A stretch of 64,000 nt of DNA from Chitinophagaceae bacterium (lineage in GTDB: Bacteria > Bacteroidota > Bacteroidia > Chitinophagales > Chitinophagaceae), in contig JADJTY010000012.1 of NCBI GenBank assembly GCA_016710935.1, positions 124,001 to 188,000 of the forward strand. Reading direction: 5' to 3'. Below are positions 52,817 through 61,519 of this stretch, piece after piece. The notes below the pieces were generated by a model, which was not told where the DNA came from, searched no databases, and saw only the letters and a program-made list of their open reading frames with translations. Position numbers and translations under genes: made by a program. Every line of letters begins with the position of its first letter. Positions within the stretch are counted from its first letter, which is position 1.

Positions 52817-53054
52817 CCTGTATCTCATAAACCTCCATTACCGGGTTTGCCAGTAATTTTTTTGCAGCATCTTCTGCAATTGCTACAGCGGCTTCTTTTG
52901 TTTCAGCTTCAATTTGCAGGTCGATGTGTTTTCCTATGCGTACATCGGCAACAGTATTCAATCCTAAATTCTGTAAGCCTCCCATTACCGCTTTGCCTTG
53001 CGGGTCTAATAGATCTTTAAGCGGCATAACTTTTATCTGAACAGTAAATATCAT
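52800..53054 (-). CDS. purS: Phosphoribosylformylglycinamidine synthase subunit PurS
   Basis: The 84-residue protein has the PurS start IFTVQIKVMPLKDLLDPQGK and NLGLNTVADVRIGK. It bridges PurL and PurQ in purine synthesis. The ATG at 53052-53054 overlaps the pssA stop as ATGA, so translation is coupled. purQ and purL are not adjacent, an unusual location. The open frame extends 23 codons upstream into pssA sequence; that extension is not used. Confidence 0.92.
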   Translation of the reverse strand: MIFTVQIKVMPLKDLLDPQGKAVMGGLQNLGLNTVADVRIGKHIDLQIEAETKEAAVAIAEDAAKKLLANPVMEVYEIQVTPNP

Positions 53055-53818
53055 GATGATGGTTGTTTGAAAAGCAAAGATAAAATAATGTATACGATAA
53101 ACACTATGGGTACCGCAAACCATTGAAAAAATAAAGCAGCTATTATAGCAACAGCCAGTAAAATTATTTTGGGGAGATTATTTTTTATCGTGTAGTCTTT
53201 AAATTTTAAAGCCATCATCGGAAGCTTGCTTACCATCAGCCAGCTTAGAAAAATGATCAGGCCATATAAGAACCATTTATTAAAAAGCAGGTCCACCACA
53301 AACTGGCTATGGTTATTCCAATAGATAAGCGGCAGCGATGCAACCACAATACCTACTGCCGGAATAGGTACCCCTTTAAATCCAAAAGACTGTGAATTAT
53401 CAATATTGAACCTTGCTAGCCTCCAGGCACCCGCAGCAGCAAGTATGAAAGCAGGCACAAGCCAAATGAGGGATGCATTGAGCCCGTCCTCTTCCCTGGC
53501 TATACTCATGCGTAAGAACTGGTAAAGAATCATGGATGGAGCTACACCAAAACTAACCACATCAGCCAGTGAATCTAACTGCTTACCCATTTCTGAACCG
53601 GCTTTAAATAACCTGGCAACAAAACCATCCAGGAAATCAACAACGGCTGCAATGCCAATAAACAGCGATGCCATCCATATTCTTTCAGGTATATCGATCA
53701 GCTGTGTACCGTCGGCTGCGTATTGAATGATGATACCGTTTTGCATGGTTACCACAATGGCAAGACAGCCAAAAACCAAATTAAGAAGTGTAAATAAATT
53801 CGGGATCTGTTTGATCAT
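53051..53818 (-). CDS. pssA: CDP-diacylglycerol-serine O-phosphatidyltransferase
   Basis: The 255-residue membrane enzyme has the CDP-alcohol phosphotransferase motif DFLDGFVARLFKAGSEMGKQ, then LDSLADVVSFG (D-G-x2-A-R-x8-G-x3-D-x3-D pattern). Several hydrophobic helices surround it. It makes phosphatidylserine, the precursor of phosphatidylethanolamine. It lies between the Xaa-Pro aminopeptidase gene (9 bp upstream) and purS. Confidence 0.94.
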   Translation of the reverse strand: MIKQIPNLFTLLNLVFGCLAIVVTMQNGIIIQYAADGTQLIDIPERIWMASLFIGIAAVVDFLDGFVARLFKAGSEMGKQLDSLADVVSFGVAPSMILYQFLRMSIAREEDGLNASLIWLVPAFILAAAGAWRLARFNIDNSQSFGFKGVPIPAVGIVVASLPLIYWNNHSQFVVDLLFNKWFLYGLIIFLSWLMVSKLPMMALKFKDYTIKNNLPKIILLAVAIIAALFFQWFAVPIVFIVYIILSLLFKQPSS

Positions 53819-53827
53819 GGTATCAGT

Positions 53828-55117
53828 CTATTTTTTCATAAAGGCTTCAATCTCCTCTACAGTAATCGGGATATTCTTCATCAGATCTTTATTGCCATTC
53901 CTGGTTATCCAGAAATTATTCTCGATCCTCACACCGATTTGTTCTTCTTCAATATAAATACCCGGTTCAATAGTAAACACCATCCCTGCTTTTACAGGCT
54001 CTGTTCTGGTGCCCAGATCATGTACATCTATTCCCAGGTGATGAGAAATGCCATGATATAAATATTTACGGTACGCACGGTTTTCGGGATCTTCATTTTT
54101 TATGTCGGATTTTTTGAGCAACCCAATTTTTTGAAAAACAACGGTTGCTTCATCACCAATTTTTTCAGTATAATCTATAATGCTGATACCGGGCTTTAAT
54201 ATGCTTGCCGCGTAATGATGCAGATGCAGGCAGGCATTGTAAACTGTTTTTTGCCTGCGGCCAAATTTACCGTTCACCGGTACGGTACGGGTAAGATCAG
54301 CACAATAGTTACCGTACTCGGCACCAAAGTCCATCAAAATTAATTCTCCGTCTTTACACTCCCGGCTGTTTTCAACATAATGCAGTGTACGAGCCCTGTC
54401 GCCGCTGGCAATGATGCTGCCATAAGCAGGACCGGTAGCACGTTGCGATAAAAACGAATGATAGATTTCTGCTTCAATCTCGTACTCCATGATACCCGGC
54501 TGAATGATCTGCATGACCCTTCTGAAAGTGATATCGGTAATATCAATTGCCTTTTGCATTACTTCTACTTCCAATGCTGTTTTAATGGCACGCAGGTCTT
54601 TCATTATCCTTGCACTGCGTTTAAAATTATGCAGCGGATAATGCTGTTTCATCATCTCGGCATAACGGTAATCACGTACAGGTACCCAGTTGGCCTTGCG
54701 GTCATTTTCATTACTGTTCAAATAAATGGTATCGGATAAATGCAGCCAGCCCTGCAACATAGCGTCCAGACTATCAAGCCATACAATTGTTGCAATGCCC
54801 GACATGGCCGTTCCTTCATGGTCTCTCAGGCGGTGCCCGTCCCATTTTTCTTTTATAGCATTGGGCCTTACCAATACTAAAACCTCCCGGTACTTTGTAT
54901 CGGGGTTATCCGGAAATAAGATCAGCATGGTATCTTCCTGCTCAATACCGGTTAACCAAAAAAGGTCGGAGTTTTGTTTGAAGCGGTGTAACTGATCGCC
55001 GTTGGTGGGTGATTCATCATTGCTGTTAAAAATAGCAATGGAATTTTTTTCCATACGCTCAACAAAGCGCTTACGATTTTGAACAAATATTTCGGGGTTA
55101 AGTGGAAGATATTTCAT
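53828..55117 (-). CDS. Xaa-Pro aminopeptidase (aminopeptidase P family)
   Basis: The 429-residue enzyme has an N-terminal creatinase-like domain opening MKYLPLNPEIFVQNRKRFVE. The pita-bread metallopeptidase domain has metal ligands visible as LMDFGAEYGNYCADLTRTVP (two Asp), HLGIDVHDLG (His), and TIEPGIYI and VRIEN (two Glu). It removes N-terminal residues next to proline. It is the first gene of the unit with pssA and purS. Confidence 0.94.
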   Translation of the reverse strand: MKYLPLNPEIFVQNRKRFVERMEKNSIAIFNSNDESPTNGDQLHRFKQNSDLFWLTGIEQEDTMLILFPDNPDTKYREVLVLVRPNAIKEKWDGHRLRDHEGTAMSGIATIVWLDSLDAMLQGWLHLSDTIYLNSNENDRKANWVPVRDYRYAEMMKQHYPLHNFKRSARIMKDLRAIKTALEVEVMQKAIDITDITFRRVMQIIQPGIMEYEIEAEIYHSFLSQRATGPAYGSIIASGDRARTLHYVENSRECKDGELILMDFGAEYGNYCADLTRTVPVNGKFGRRQKTVYNACLHLHHYAASILKPGISIIDYTEKIGDEATVVFQKIGLLKKSDIKNEDPENRAYRKYLYHGISHHLGIDVHDLGTRTEPVKAGMVFTIEPGIYIEEEQIGVRIENNFWITRNGNKDLMKNIPITVEEIEAFMKK

Positions 55118-55207
55118 GATCTTAGTTTATACTGCAATATACATTTTAATGGCATCTTTTTTTTCTCAAAAATGGGTGCATATCACAGCTAAATAAAGTT
55201 TTGAGCT

Positions 55208-55307
55208 CCAAAGCCCCTCTCCCTTTGGAGAGGGGTTGGGGTGAGGTCGCCCCTCTCCCTTTGGAGTTCCTGCAAAGGAACGAGCGAAGCTCAGTTGGGG
55301 TGAGGTC
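55208..55307. repeat. Two inverted-repeat copies of the CCTCACCCCAACCCCTCTCC family
   Basis: Copy 1 is CCCCTCTCC-CTTT-GGAGAGGGG (55214-55235) followed by TTGGGGTGAGGT. Copy 2 (55249-55307) keeps GCCCCTCTCCCTTTGGAG and TTGGGGTGAGGTC, but its right arm is replaced by about 28 bp including TTCCTGCAAAGGAA, itself a small hairpin. This looks like one palindrome nested in another. Confidence 0.75.
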
Positions 55308-55456
55308 AAATCAACGTTATCAAATTTATCCACCTATTATTCAAACTTTTTCAATAAAGCAATTAAATAATTAATATTTATAAATAATCAGGGTTTTTTA
55401 GCTTACCATTTTTAAATATACGTTGGTTACAATACCTTTTTAAAAACACAATTACC

Positions 55457-55464
55457 TAACTTTG
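55457..55464 (+). promoter_or_regulatory. Candidate -7 element of pckA (TAACTTTG)
   Basis: TAACTTTG fits TAnnTTTG exactly and lies 35 bp before the pckA ATG. No well-spaced TTG is found upstream. Confidence 0.5.
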
Positions 55465-55499
55465 CGGCAACGATTGCGTAAACTTAAATAAAACCTGCT

Positions 55500-57104
55500 A
55501 TGTCTATTCAAACAACAATTGCTCCCCCATTAGATGCATTGAAAAAACTTGGACTTAACCCAACCCAACATGTAAATTATCAGCTCAGCCCCAATGTGTT
55601 AACTGAACAGGCTGTACAACGTGGTGATGGTGTTTTAAACGATACCGGGGCCCTGTTGATCAACACCGGAAAATTTACCGGCCGCAGCCCTAAAGACAAA
55701 TTCACAGTAAAAGATGCGCTTACCGAAAACACGGTTCACTGGAATGATTTTAATATTCCTATTGAAGAAAAAAACTTTTTTCAGCTAAAAGAAAAAATGC
55801 TGGCACATTTAAATGGCAAAGAAATTTGGGTACGTGATTGTTACGCCTGTGCTGAAGAAGCGTATCAGCTCAGACTAAGGGTGATCAACGAAAATCCATG
55901 GAGTAATTTATTTTGTTACAATATGTTCATCCGCCCCGAAGAAAAAGATCTGGAAAACTTTCAACCACACTGGCATATCATACAGGCTCCCAGCTTTATG
56001 GCCGATCCTGCCGTTGATGGTACACGTGCCGAAAACTTTGCAGTGATCAGCTTTACACACAAAACCATTTTAATAGGCGGCACCGGTTATACCGGCGAAA
56101 TGAAAAAAGGCATTTTCACGATGCTCAATTTTGTGTTGCCAACCAAAGCCGATGTATTGAGTATGCATTGCAGTGCCAACATGGGAGATGCCGGTGATAC
56201 TGCTGTATTTTTTGGATTAAGCGGCACGGGTAAAACAACCCTTAGTGCCGATCCCAACCGCAAACTGATCGGTGATGATGAACATGGCTGGACCAAAGAC
56301 AGCGTATTTAATTTTGAAGGTGGCTGCTACGCAAAATGTATCGATCTGAGTGAAGAAAAAGAACCCGAAATTTATCACGCCATCAGGCCCGGTGCTTTGG
56401 TTGAGAACGTAACATTTATTGAAGGCACCAACAAAATAGATTTCAGCAGTAAAAAAATTACAGAAAATACAAGGGTAAGCTATCCTTTAAGTTTTATCAG
56501 CAATGCGCTGGAGCCATCCATAGGCAAAACGCCAAAAAATCTTTTCTTTTTAACCTGTGATGCTTATGGAGTTTTACCTCCCATCAGTAAATTAACGGCA
56601 GGACAGGCCATGTACCAGTTCATCAGCGGTTATACCGCTAAAGTTGCGGGTACCGAAGCTGGTGTTACCGAACCCAAATCTACCTTCAGTGCATGTTTTG
56701 GTGCACCGTTTTTACCACTGCACCCGGCACAATATGCCGAAATGCTGGGTAAAAAAATGAACGATCATAATGTAAATGTGTGGATGATAAACACCGGCTG
56801 GAGTGGCGGTGCTTATGGCACAGGCAGCCGTATGAAGCTTAGTTTTACAAGAGCCATGATCACAGCTGCGTTGGAAGGCAAACTGGATAATGTTTCTTTT
56901 GAAGCGCATCCTGTATTTGGTATGATGATGCCTACCGAATGCCCCAATGTACCAACCGAAATTTTAAACCCACGCAATACCTGGGCTGATAAAGATGCAT
57001 ACGATGCAATGGCAAAAAATCTTGCCGGTCAGTTTATCAAAAATTTTGAGAAATATGCCAGTGGTGCCAATGCAGAAATTTTAGCTGCAGCGCCGAAAGC
57101 TTAA
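55500..57104 (+). CDS. pckA: Phosphoenolpyruvate carboxykinase (ATP)
   Basis: The 534-residue enzyme converts oxaloacetate and ATP to phosphoenolpyruvate, the first committed step of gluconeogenesis. Motifs: TGRSPKDKF, kinase-1a P-loop GLSGTGKTTLS (about 239-249), DDEHGW (metal binding) and NTGWSGGAYGTG. Length is typical. With citrate synthase and CoA-transferase genes in the same window it suggests growth on acids or amino acids. A strong terminator follows. Confidence 0.97.
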   Translation: MSIQTTIAPPLDALKKLGLNPTQHVNYQLSPNVLTEQAVQRGDGVLNDTGALLINTGKFTGRSPKDKFTVKDALTENTVHWNDFNIPIEEKNFFQLKEKMLAHLNGKEIWVRDCYACAEEAYQLRLRVINENPWSNLFCYNMFIRPEEKDLENFQPHWHIIQAPSFMADPAVDGTRAENFAVISFTHKTILIGGTGYTGEMKKGIFTMLNFVLPTKADVLSMHCSANMGDAGDTAVFFGLSGTGKTTLSADPNRKLIGDDEHGWTKDSVFNFEGGCYAKCIDLSEEKEPEIYHAIRPGALVENVTFIEGTNKIDFSSKKITENTRVSYPLSFISNALEPSIGKTPKNLFFLTCDAYGVLPPISKLTAGQAMYQFISGYTAKVAGTEAGVTEPKSTFSACFGAPFLPLHPAQYAEMLGKKMNDHNVNVWMINTGWSGGAYGTGSRMKLSFTRAMITAALEGKLDNVSFEAHPVFGMMMPTECPNVPTEILNPRNTWADKDAYDAMAKNLAGQFIKNFEKYASGANAEILAAAPKA

Positions 57105-57130
57105 ACATCAACGCTAAATGCCTATTAAAA

Positions 57131-57158
57131 AAATCCCCTGAAATTTATCAGGGGATTT
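57131..57158. terminator. Bidirectional terminator between pckA and scoB
   Basis: AAATCCCCTGA/TCAGGGGATTT with a 6 nt loop. T tracts follow in both directions, ending the convergent pckA and scoB transcripts. Confidence 0.9.
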
Positions 57159-57178
57159 TTAATTTATACATAATTTAT

Positions 57179-57838
57179 TTACACAAACTGCATCTCCGGT
57201 ATCTCTCCCTCCACAATCAACTTCCCTGCAGTTTTACCAACAATCTCTTCAACGCTAACACCCGGTGCTCTTTCCAGTAATTTAAAACCATCAGCAGTAA
57301 CATCCAGCACAGCCAGTTCGGTCACAATTTTTTTAATGCAATTTTTTCCGGTAAGCGGTAATGTACAGGCAGGCAGCAATTTGCTTTCGCCTTTGGGGTT
57401 GGTATGCATCATGGCCACAATAATATTTTTTGCACTGGCAACAAGGTCCATGGCACCGCCCATTCCTTTTACCATTTTACCCGGTATTTTCCAATTGGCA
57501 ATATCACCGTTCTCACTCACTTCCATGGCACCCAGTACGGTAAGGTCAACCTTGCCTGCACGTATCATTCCAAAGCTCAGGGCACTATCAAAAAATGCGG
57601 AGCCGGGCAAGGTGGTTATGGTTTGTTTTCCTGCATTAATTAAATCTGCATCTTCTTTACCTGCTTCCGGAAAAGGCCCCATACCCAGTAAACCATTTTC
57701 GCTTTGGAGTACTACATGAATACCTTCGGGAATATAATTGGCAACCAATGTTGGAATGCCAATACCCAGGTTAACATAGTAACCGTCTTTCAGTTCTTTC
57801 GCAATGCGTTGTGCTATTTGTTCTTTTGATAAAGCCAT
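57179..57838 (-). CDS. scoB: 3-oxoacid CoA-transferase subunit B
   Basis: The 219-residue subunit has the catalytic glutamate in VVLQSENGLLGMGPFP and the C-terminal GGAMDLVASAKN block. With subunit A it moves CoA from succinyl-CoA to acetoacetate, allowing ketone-body or acetoacetate use. It lies downstream of scoA, with a 91 bp spacer holding ATCGTTTAAGGGTTT-type short repeats. Confidence 0.94.
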   Translation of the reverse strand: MALSKEQIAQRIAKELKDGYYVNLGIGIPTLVANYIPEGIHVVLQSENGLLGMGPFPEAGKEDADLINAGKQTITTLPGSAFFDSALSFGMIRAGKVDLTVLGAMEVSENGDIANWKIPGKMVKGMGGAMDLVASAKNIIVAMMHTNPKGESKLLPACTLPLTGKNCIKKIVTELAVLDVTADGFKLLERAPGVSVEEIVGKTAGKLIVEGEIPEMQFV

Positions 57839-57929
57839 AGTTAAAACGTTTTAATCGTTTAAGGGTTTAAATCGTTTAAGGGTTAGGCATTCATTTATCA
57901 ACCATTGAAACCATTAAACTATGAAACCA
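57839..57929. repeat. Short repeats between scoA and scoB
   Basis: TTTAATCGTTTAAGGGTTT is followed by AAATCGTTTAAGGGTT, a direct repeat. Then ACCATTGAAACCATTAAAC and TATGAAACCATCAAACG follow, a second degenerate unit. The spacer is unusually long for two subunits of one enzyme. Confidence 0.5.
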
Positions 57930-58628
57930 TCAAACGTTCTTTCTTACTGTCCTTTGTTCAATCCGCTTCTCATAATCCTTTCCTTCAAATATCCGGTGTA
58001 CATAGATACCCGGAGTGTGAATATGATTGGGATCCAGTTCTCCCGGTTGCACCAGTTCTTCCACTTCTGCAATAGTTACCTTACCTGCCATTGCCATTAA
58101 GGGATTAAAATTGCGGGCTGTGTCTTTATAAATAAGATTCCCGTCAGTATCACCCTTCCAGGCTTTTATTATGGCAAAATCGGCATCAAATGCATATTCC
58201 AGCAAATACTCCTTATCATTAAAAATTCTTGATTCCTTTCCATCAGCTACTTCGGTACCAACACCGGCCGGTGTAAAAATGGCGGGCATACCGTAGCCTG
58301 CAGCCATGCAGCGGGTTGCCAGTGTGCCTTGTGGTATCAGTTCCACTTCCAGTTCTCCGCTTAACAGTTGCCTTTCAAATTCTGCATTTTCGCCCACGTA
58401 AGAAGAAACCATTTTCTTCACCTGCTTTTGTTCCAGCATCAATCCAATTCCAAATCCATCTACACCCGCATTGTTACTGATGCAGGTAAGGTTTTTTACG
58501 CCGGTTTTAACCAGGGCAGCAATACTGTTTTCGGGAATGCCGCACAAGCCAAAACCGCCCAGCATGATAACGGCGTTATCTTTAATATCAGCCACTGCAT
58601 CCATGGCATTATTGTACACTTTATTCAT
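57930..58628 (-). CDS. scoA: 3-oxoacid CoA-transferase subunit A
   Basis: The 232-residue subunit begins MNKVYNNAMDAVADIKDNAV and has IMLGGFGLCGIPENSIAAL and SNNAGVDGFGIGLML, the family signatures. It should pair with scoB. It starts 1 bp after the DUF4296 stop and may be transcribed with it. Confidence 0.94.
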   Translation of the reverse strand: MNKVYNNAMDAVADIKDNAVIMLGGFGLCGIPENSIAALVKTGVKNLTCISNNAGVDGFGIGLMLEQKQVKKMVSSYVGENAEFERQLLSGELEVELIPQGTLATRCMAAGYGMPAIFTPAGVGTEVADGKESRIFNDKEYLLEYAFDADFAIIKAWKGDTDGNLIYKDTARNFNPLMAMAGKVTIAEVEELVQPGELDPNHIHTPGIYVHRIFEGKDYEKRIEQRTVRKNV

Positions 58629-58629
58629 A

Positions 58630-58992
58630 TTATTCGGTCTGAAGCGCTTTAAGGTTAATGTCTTTTTTTCGATCTGCCTGGCTTACCATGCTGTCAATTA
58701 TTTTTTTAAACTCAACCGTATTGGTTTTGTAATAATTATAACTGGTAAAGAAATCAGCACGGGTAACTTTATGTATGGCAAATATCTGTTGCTGTAATTT
58801 TAAGTTTTCGGCAATGGCATTTTTTGCAGAATCCTTTTTTATAAAATCAGTTGTAAATACATCTGCTTTTATTACATCCCATAAAACAGCCTGCATTTTT
58901 TCAGGTTTCAAAACTCCTTCAGGCAGCTTATCTTTATTTCCACAGGAGCTTATAAAACCCAGTGCAATGAGCAGGAAGGATATCTTTATCAT
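58630..58992 (-). CDS. DUF4296 lipoprotein
   Basis: The 120-residue protein has a lipobox (FISSCGN, Cys17) and DUF4296 hallmarks: LPEGVLKPEKMQAVLWDVIK and ADVFTTDF. A helical C-terminus follows. Function is unknown; the family is nearly confined to Bacteroidota. It overlaps the DUF4835 gene by 4 bp (ATGA-type). Confidence 0.85.
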   Translation of the reverse strand: MIKISFLLIALGFISSCGNKDKLPEGVLKPEKMQAVLWDVIKADVFTTDFIKKDSAKNAIAENLKLQQQIFAIHKVTRADFFTSYNYYKTNTVEFKKIIDSMVSQADRKKDINLKALQTE

Positions 58993-59906
58993 TTCAATTC
59001 GTCTTTATATTTGGCCGCATTGGTGATATCCAGCCGCTGCAGCATTTCGGATGCTCTTGCCTTATCCTGTTGTGGCGCTTTTGCAAATATCTTTACCAGC
59101 TCAGTAGCTTTGCCCTGGAAAAAAAACTGGCTGATCATCTTATTAGGATTGTCTATTATGAAATTATTAAGCAGGTTCAATACATTCATCACTTCTGCCC
59201 GGGCGCTGTTCTCATCTTCATAAAATTTATCCATGCCCAGCCTGTAGTAATTGTAATATACATCATGCATAATGGTGTAACGGCTGTTCATCATATTCTC
59301 TGCCAGCCAGTAACGGTTACGTTGCCCGTCAAAAGCCTTCCAGCCGGCAATACCCCTGCCATCCGGTGCATTGTTTACAATATTCATTGCCTTGATAAAA
59401 TAAGGATCGCCGCCCCGTGGTGAAAAAGAAGCATAGTCGAAACCAAGCACCATATACGCATAATAGGCAATCACCGCGGTTAGGTTGGATACCAGCGCAT
59501 CTGAACCCGAAACCCGGTTCTCATTAAATTCCATTATTTGAAATTCGGCGTATTTAAAAATAATATTATCGTCCTTAAAATTGATTATGGGAGAAAGATA
59601 CGTGGTATTAAAAACCGGCCTGGCTGCCTGTATGGTAAGCGATGCATTGTACACATTCAAATCACTGGTTGACTGAAGCTGCAGCAAAAAATTACATTCA
59701 ATACGCTCATTGGTTGCAAATTTATCTGATGTCCATTTGCGGGTATTGATGAACGTATTTAATGCTGTTTGCAGTGTACGGAACACATTTTGATTTACAT
59801 TATTACTCACCTGGTTACTTAAAACTGTAATATTGGCTTTCAATTCCTGTGCTGCAGAAATTTTAAAAGCAAAAGCAAGTACAAGCAGCAAATTAATTTT
59901 TCGCAT
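58989..59906 (-). CDS. DUF4835 family protein (PorD-like, type IX secretion-associated)
   Basis: The 305-residue protein has a signal peptide (about 1-19, ending ISAAQ). The conserved blocks are ELKANITVLSNQV, LQTALNTFINTRKWTSDKF and VIAYYAYMVLGFDYASFSPRGG. The family is restricted to Bacteroidota. Some annotation sources now name it PorD, linked to type IX secretion, but I cannot verify this from sequence. Its start overlaps the end of coaBC by 14 bp. Confidence 0.85.
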   Translation of the reverse strand: MRKINLLLVLAFAFKISAAQELKANITVLSNQVSNNVNQNVFRTLQTALNTFINTRKWTSDKFATNERIECNFLLQLQSTSDLNVYNASLTIQAARPVFNTTYLSPIINFKDDNIIFKYAEFQIMEFNENRVSGSDALVSNLTAVIAYYAYMVLGFDYASFSPRGGDPYFIKAMNIVNNAPDGRGIAGWKAFDGQRNRYWLAENMMNSRYTIMHDVYYNYYRLGMDKFYEDENSARAEVMNVLNLLNNFIIDNPNKMISQFFFQGKATELVKIFAKAPQQDKARASEMLQRLDITNAAKYKDELK

Positions 59907-61092
59907 AAAATTGTTGAATGATGGTATTTACAATATCCCGGGCAACTTCTTTTTTCGATTTCATATCAAAAGGATACGTATTACCTGTTTTATCAAAAAT
60001 AGTGATTTTGTTAGTATCATACCCAAAACCAGCCCCGGCATCCTGCAGAGAATTAAGTACGATCATATCCGCATTTTTTGAATGCAGTTTTTGCAATGCA
60101 AATTCCTTTTCATTATTGGTTTCCAGTGCAAACCCTACCAATACCTGGTTAGGTGTTTTAAGACTGCCCAGTGTTTTCAAAATATCTTTTGTTTTGGTCA
60201 GGGTCAATGCCAGATCGTGGTCTGCTTTTTTTATTTTTTCTTTAGCTACGTCCACCGGTGTATAATCAGCAACTGCAGCACTCATAATGGCTAGATCAAC
60301 CGAGGGGAAAGTTTTTTCGCAGGCAGTAAACATCTCGGCTGCCGATGTTACATGTATGGTTTTAATACCGCCGTTCACCTGAATATCTGATGGACCCAGC
60401 ACAAGGGTTACCTCACCCCCGCGTTTTTTTATTTCTTCGGCAATGGCCACCCCCATTTTACCCGACGAGTGGTTTCCTATAAAACGTACAGGGTCTATTG
60501 GTTCGTAAGTAGGACCCGCAGTTATTAATATTTTCTTGCCGCTCAGTTCCTGTTCATTTAAAAAAAAAACATGCAACCAGTTTACAATAGCTTCCGGTTC
60601 TGCCATCCTTCCTTCACCCACCAGACCGCTGGCCAGTTCACCATGCTCTACCGGTATGATCTGGTTACCAAAAGTGGTTATTTTCTGCAGGTTATTTTTT
60701 GTGGTTTGGTGATGCCACATATCCTCATCCATGGCAGGCGCAACTACTACGGGGCATGTTGCCGAAAGGTAAACTGCCATCAGTAAATTATCGCATAAGC
60801 CCGTGGCCATTTTGGCTAAGGTATTGCAGCTCAGTGGTGCAATCAGCATCACATCAGCCCAGCGGCCAAGCATTACATGATTTGCCCAGGAATCATTGGT
60901 GGTAAGATCGGTCAATACCGGATTTTTCGACAGGGTGGATAAAGATAAAGGTGTTACAAAATCTTTGGCTGATGATGTCATCACAACCTTTACCTCGGCA
61001 CCGGCTTTAACCAGCAGGCGGGTTAAAACTGCGGCTTTGTAAGCTGCAATGCTGCCGGTAATGCCCAGTAAAATTTTCTTGTTTTGCAACAT
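59893..61092 (-). CDS. coaBC: Bifunctional phosphopantothenoylcysteine decarboxylase / phosphopantothenate-cysteine ligase
   Basis: The 399-residue enzyme makes 4'-phosphopantetheine in two steps of CoA synthesis. The flavin-binding CoaC half has GITGSIAAYKA, LIAPLSCNTLAKMA and PAMDEDMW (Asp where many have Asn). The CoaB half has ITAGPTYEPIDPVRFIGNHS. Met at 61090-61092 is chosen, five codons inside the open frame. Confidence 0.95.
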   Translation of the reverse strand: MLQNKKILLGITGSIAAYKAAVLTRLLVKAGAEVKVVMTSSAKDFVTPLSLSTLSKNPVLTDLTTNDSWANHVMLGRWADVMLIAPLSCNTLAKMATGLCDNLLMAVYLSATCPVVVAPAMDEDMWHHQTTKNNLQKITTFGNQIIPVEHGELASGLVGEGRMAEPEAIVNWLHVFFLNEQELSGKKILITAGPTYEPIDPVRFIGNHSSGKMGVAIAEEIKKRGGEVTLVLGPSDIQVNGGIKTIHVTSAAEMFTACEKTFPSVDLAIMSAAVADYTPVDVAKEKIKKADHDLALTLTKTKDILKTLGSLKTPNQVLVGFALETNNEKEFALQKLHSKNADMIVLNSLQDAGAGFGYDTNKITIFDKTGNTYPFDMKSKKEVARDIVNTIIQQFYAKN

Positions 61093-61177
61093 AAAAAAGC
61101 CCCACAAAAGTTTTAATGATTGTGGGGTTAAAATTATGACTTCTTAACTAAATAAGATGCTAAATAATTGATACAGT

Positions 61178-61519
61178 TTAACTGAACAGATCTTCGTCGT
61201 TTCTGCGGAAGTATACTTTATCTTCCATAAACTCCTGGGTAGCCAGTAAAGCCGGGTTTGGCATACGCTCATAAGCTTTAGATATTTCTATCTGCTCTTT
61301 GTTCTCATGAATTTCTTCCAGGCTGTCGGTATGGCTGGCAAATTCCTCCAGCTTATTATGCAGTTCTTCCTTTAAGGTAATATTGATCTGGTTTGCCCTT
61401 TTTGCTATAATGGCAATAGATTCATACAGGTTACCTGTCTTTTCCTTAATGTCGGATAATTTTTTGGGTTCTACTACGCTGCTGGTGTTAGCGCTTAGCT
61501 GCCGTCTGAGTTTGCTCAT
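61178..61519 (-). CDS. rpoZ: RNA polymerase omega subunit, Bacteroidota type
   Basis: The 113-residue protein has the omega-like segment NLYESIAIIAKRANQIN (helix that grips the beta-prime C-terminus) and AYERMPNPALLATQEF. It differs from E. coli RpoZ but fits the Bacteroidota form. It helps assemble RNA polymerase. It overlaps bamD by 32 bp, so the two are coupled. Confidence 0.85.
   Translation of the reverse strand: MSKLRRQLSANTSSVVEPKKLSDIKEKTGNLYESIAIIAKRANQINITLKEELHNKLEEFASHTDSLEEIHENKEQIEISKAYERMPNPALLATQEFMEDKVYFRRNDEDLFS

Larger units (their letters stand above)
55118..55499. other. Intergenic region with repeats and the pckA promoter
   Basis: This 382 bp gap between divergent genes contains the inverted-repeat block 55208-55307, an AT-rich stretch, and a -7 element TAACTTTG at 55457-55464. 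I see no small open frame with codon bias and no RNA gene. Confidence 0.6.
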
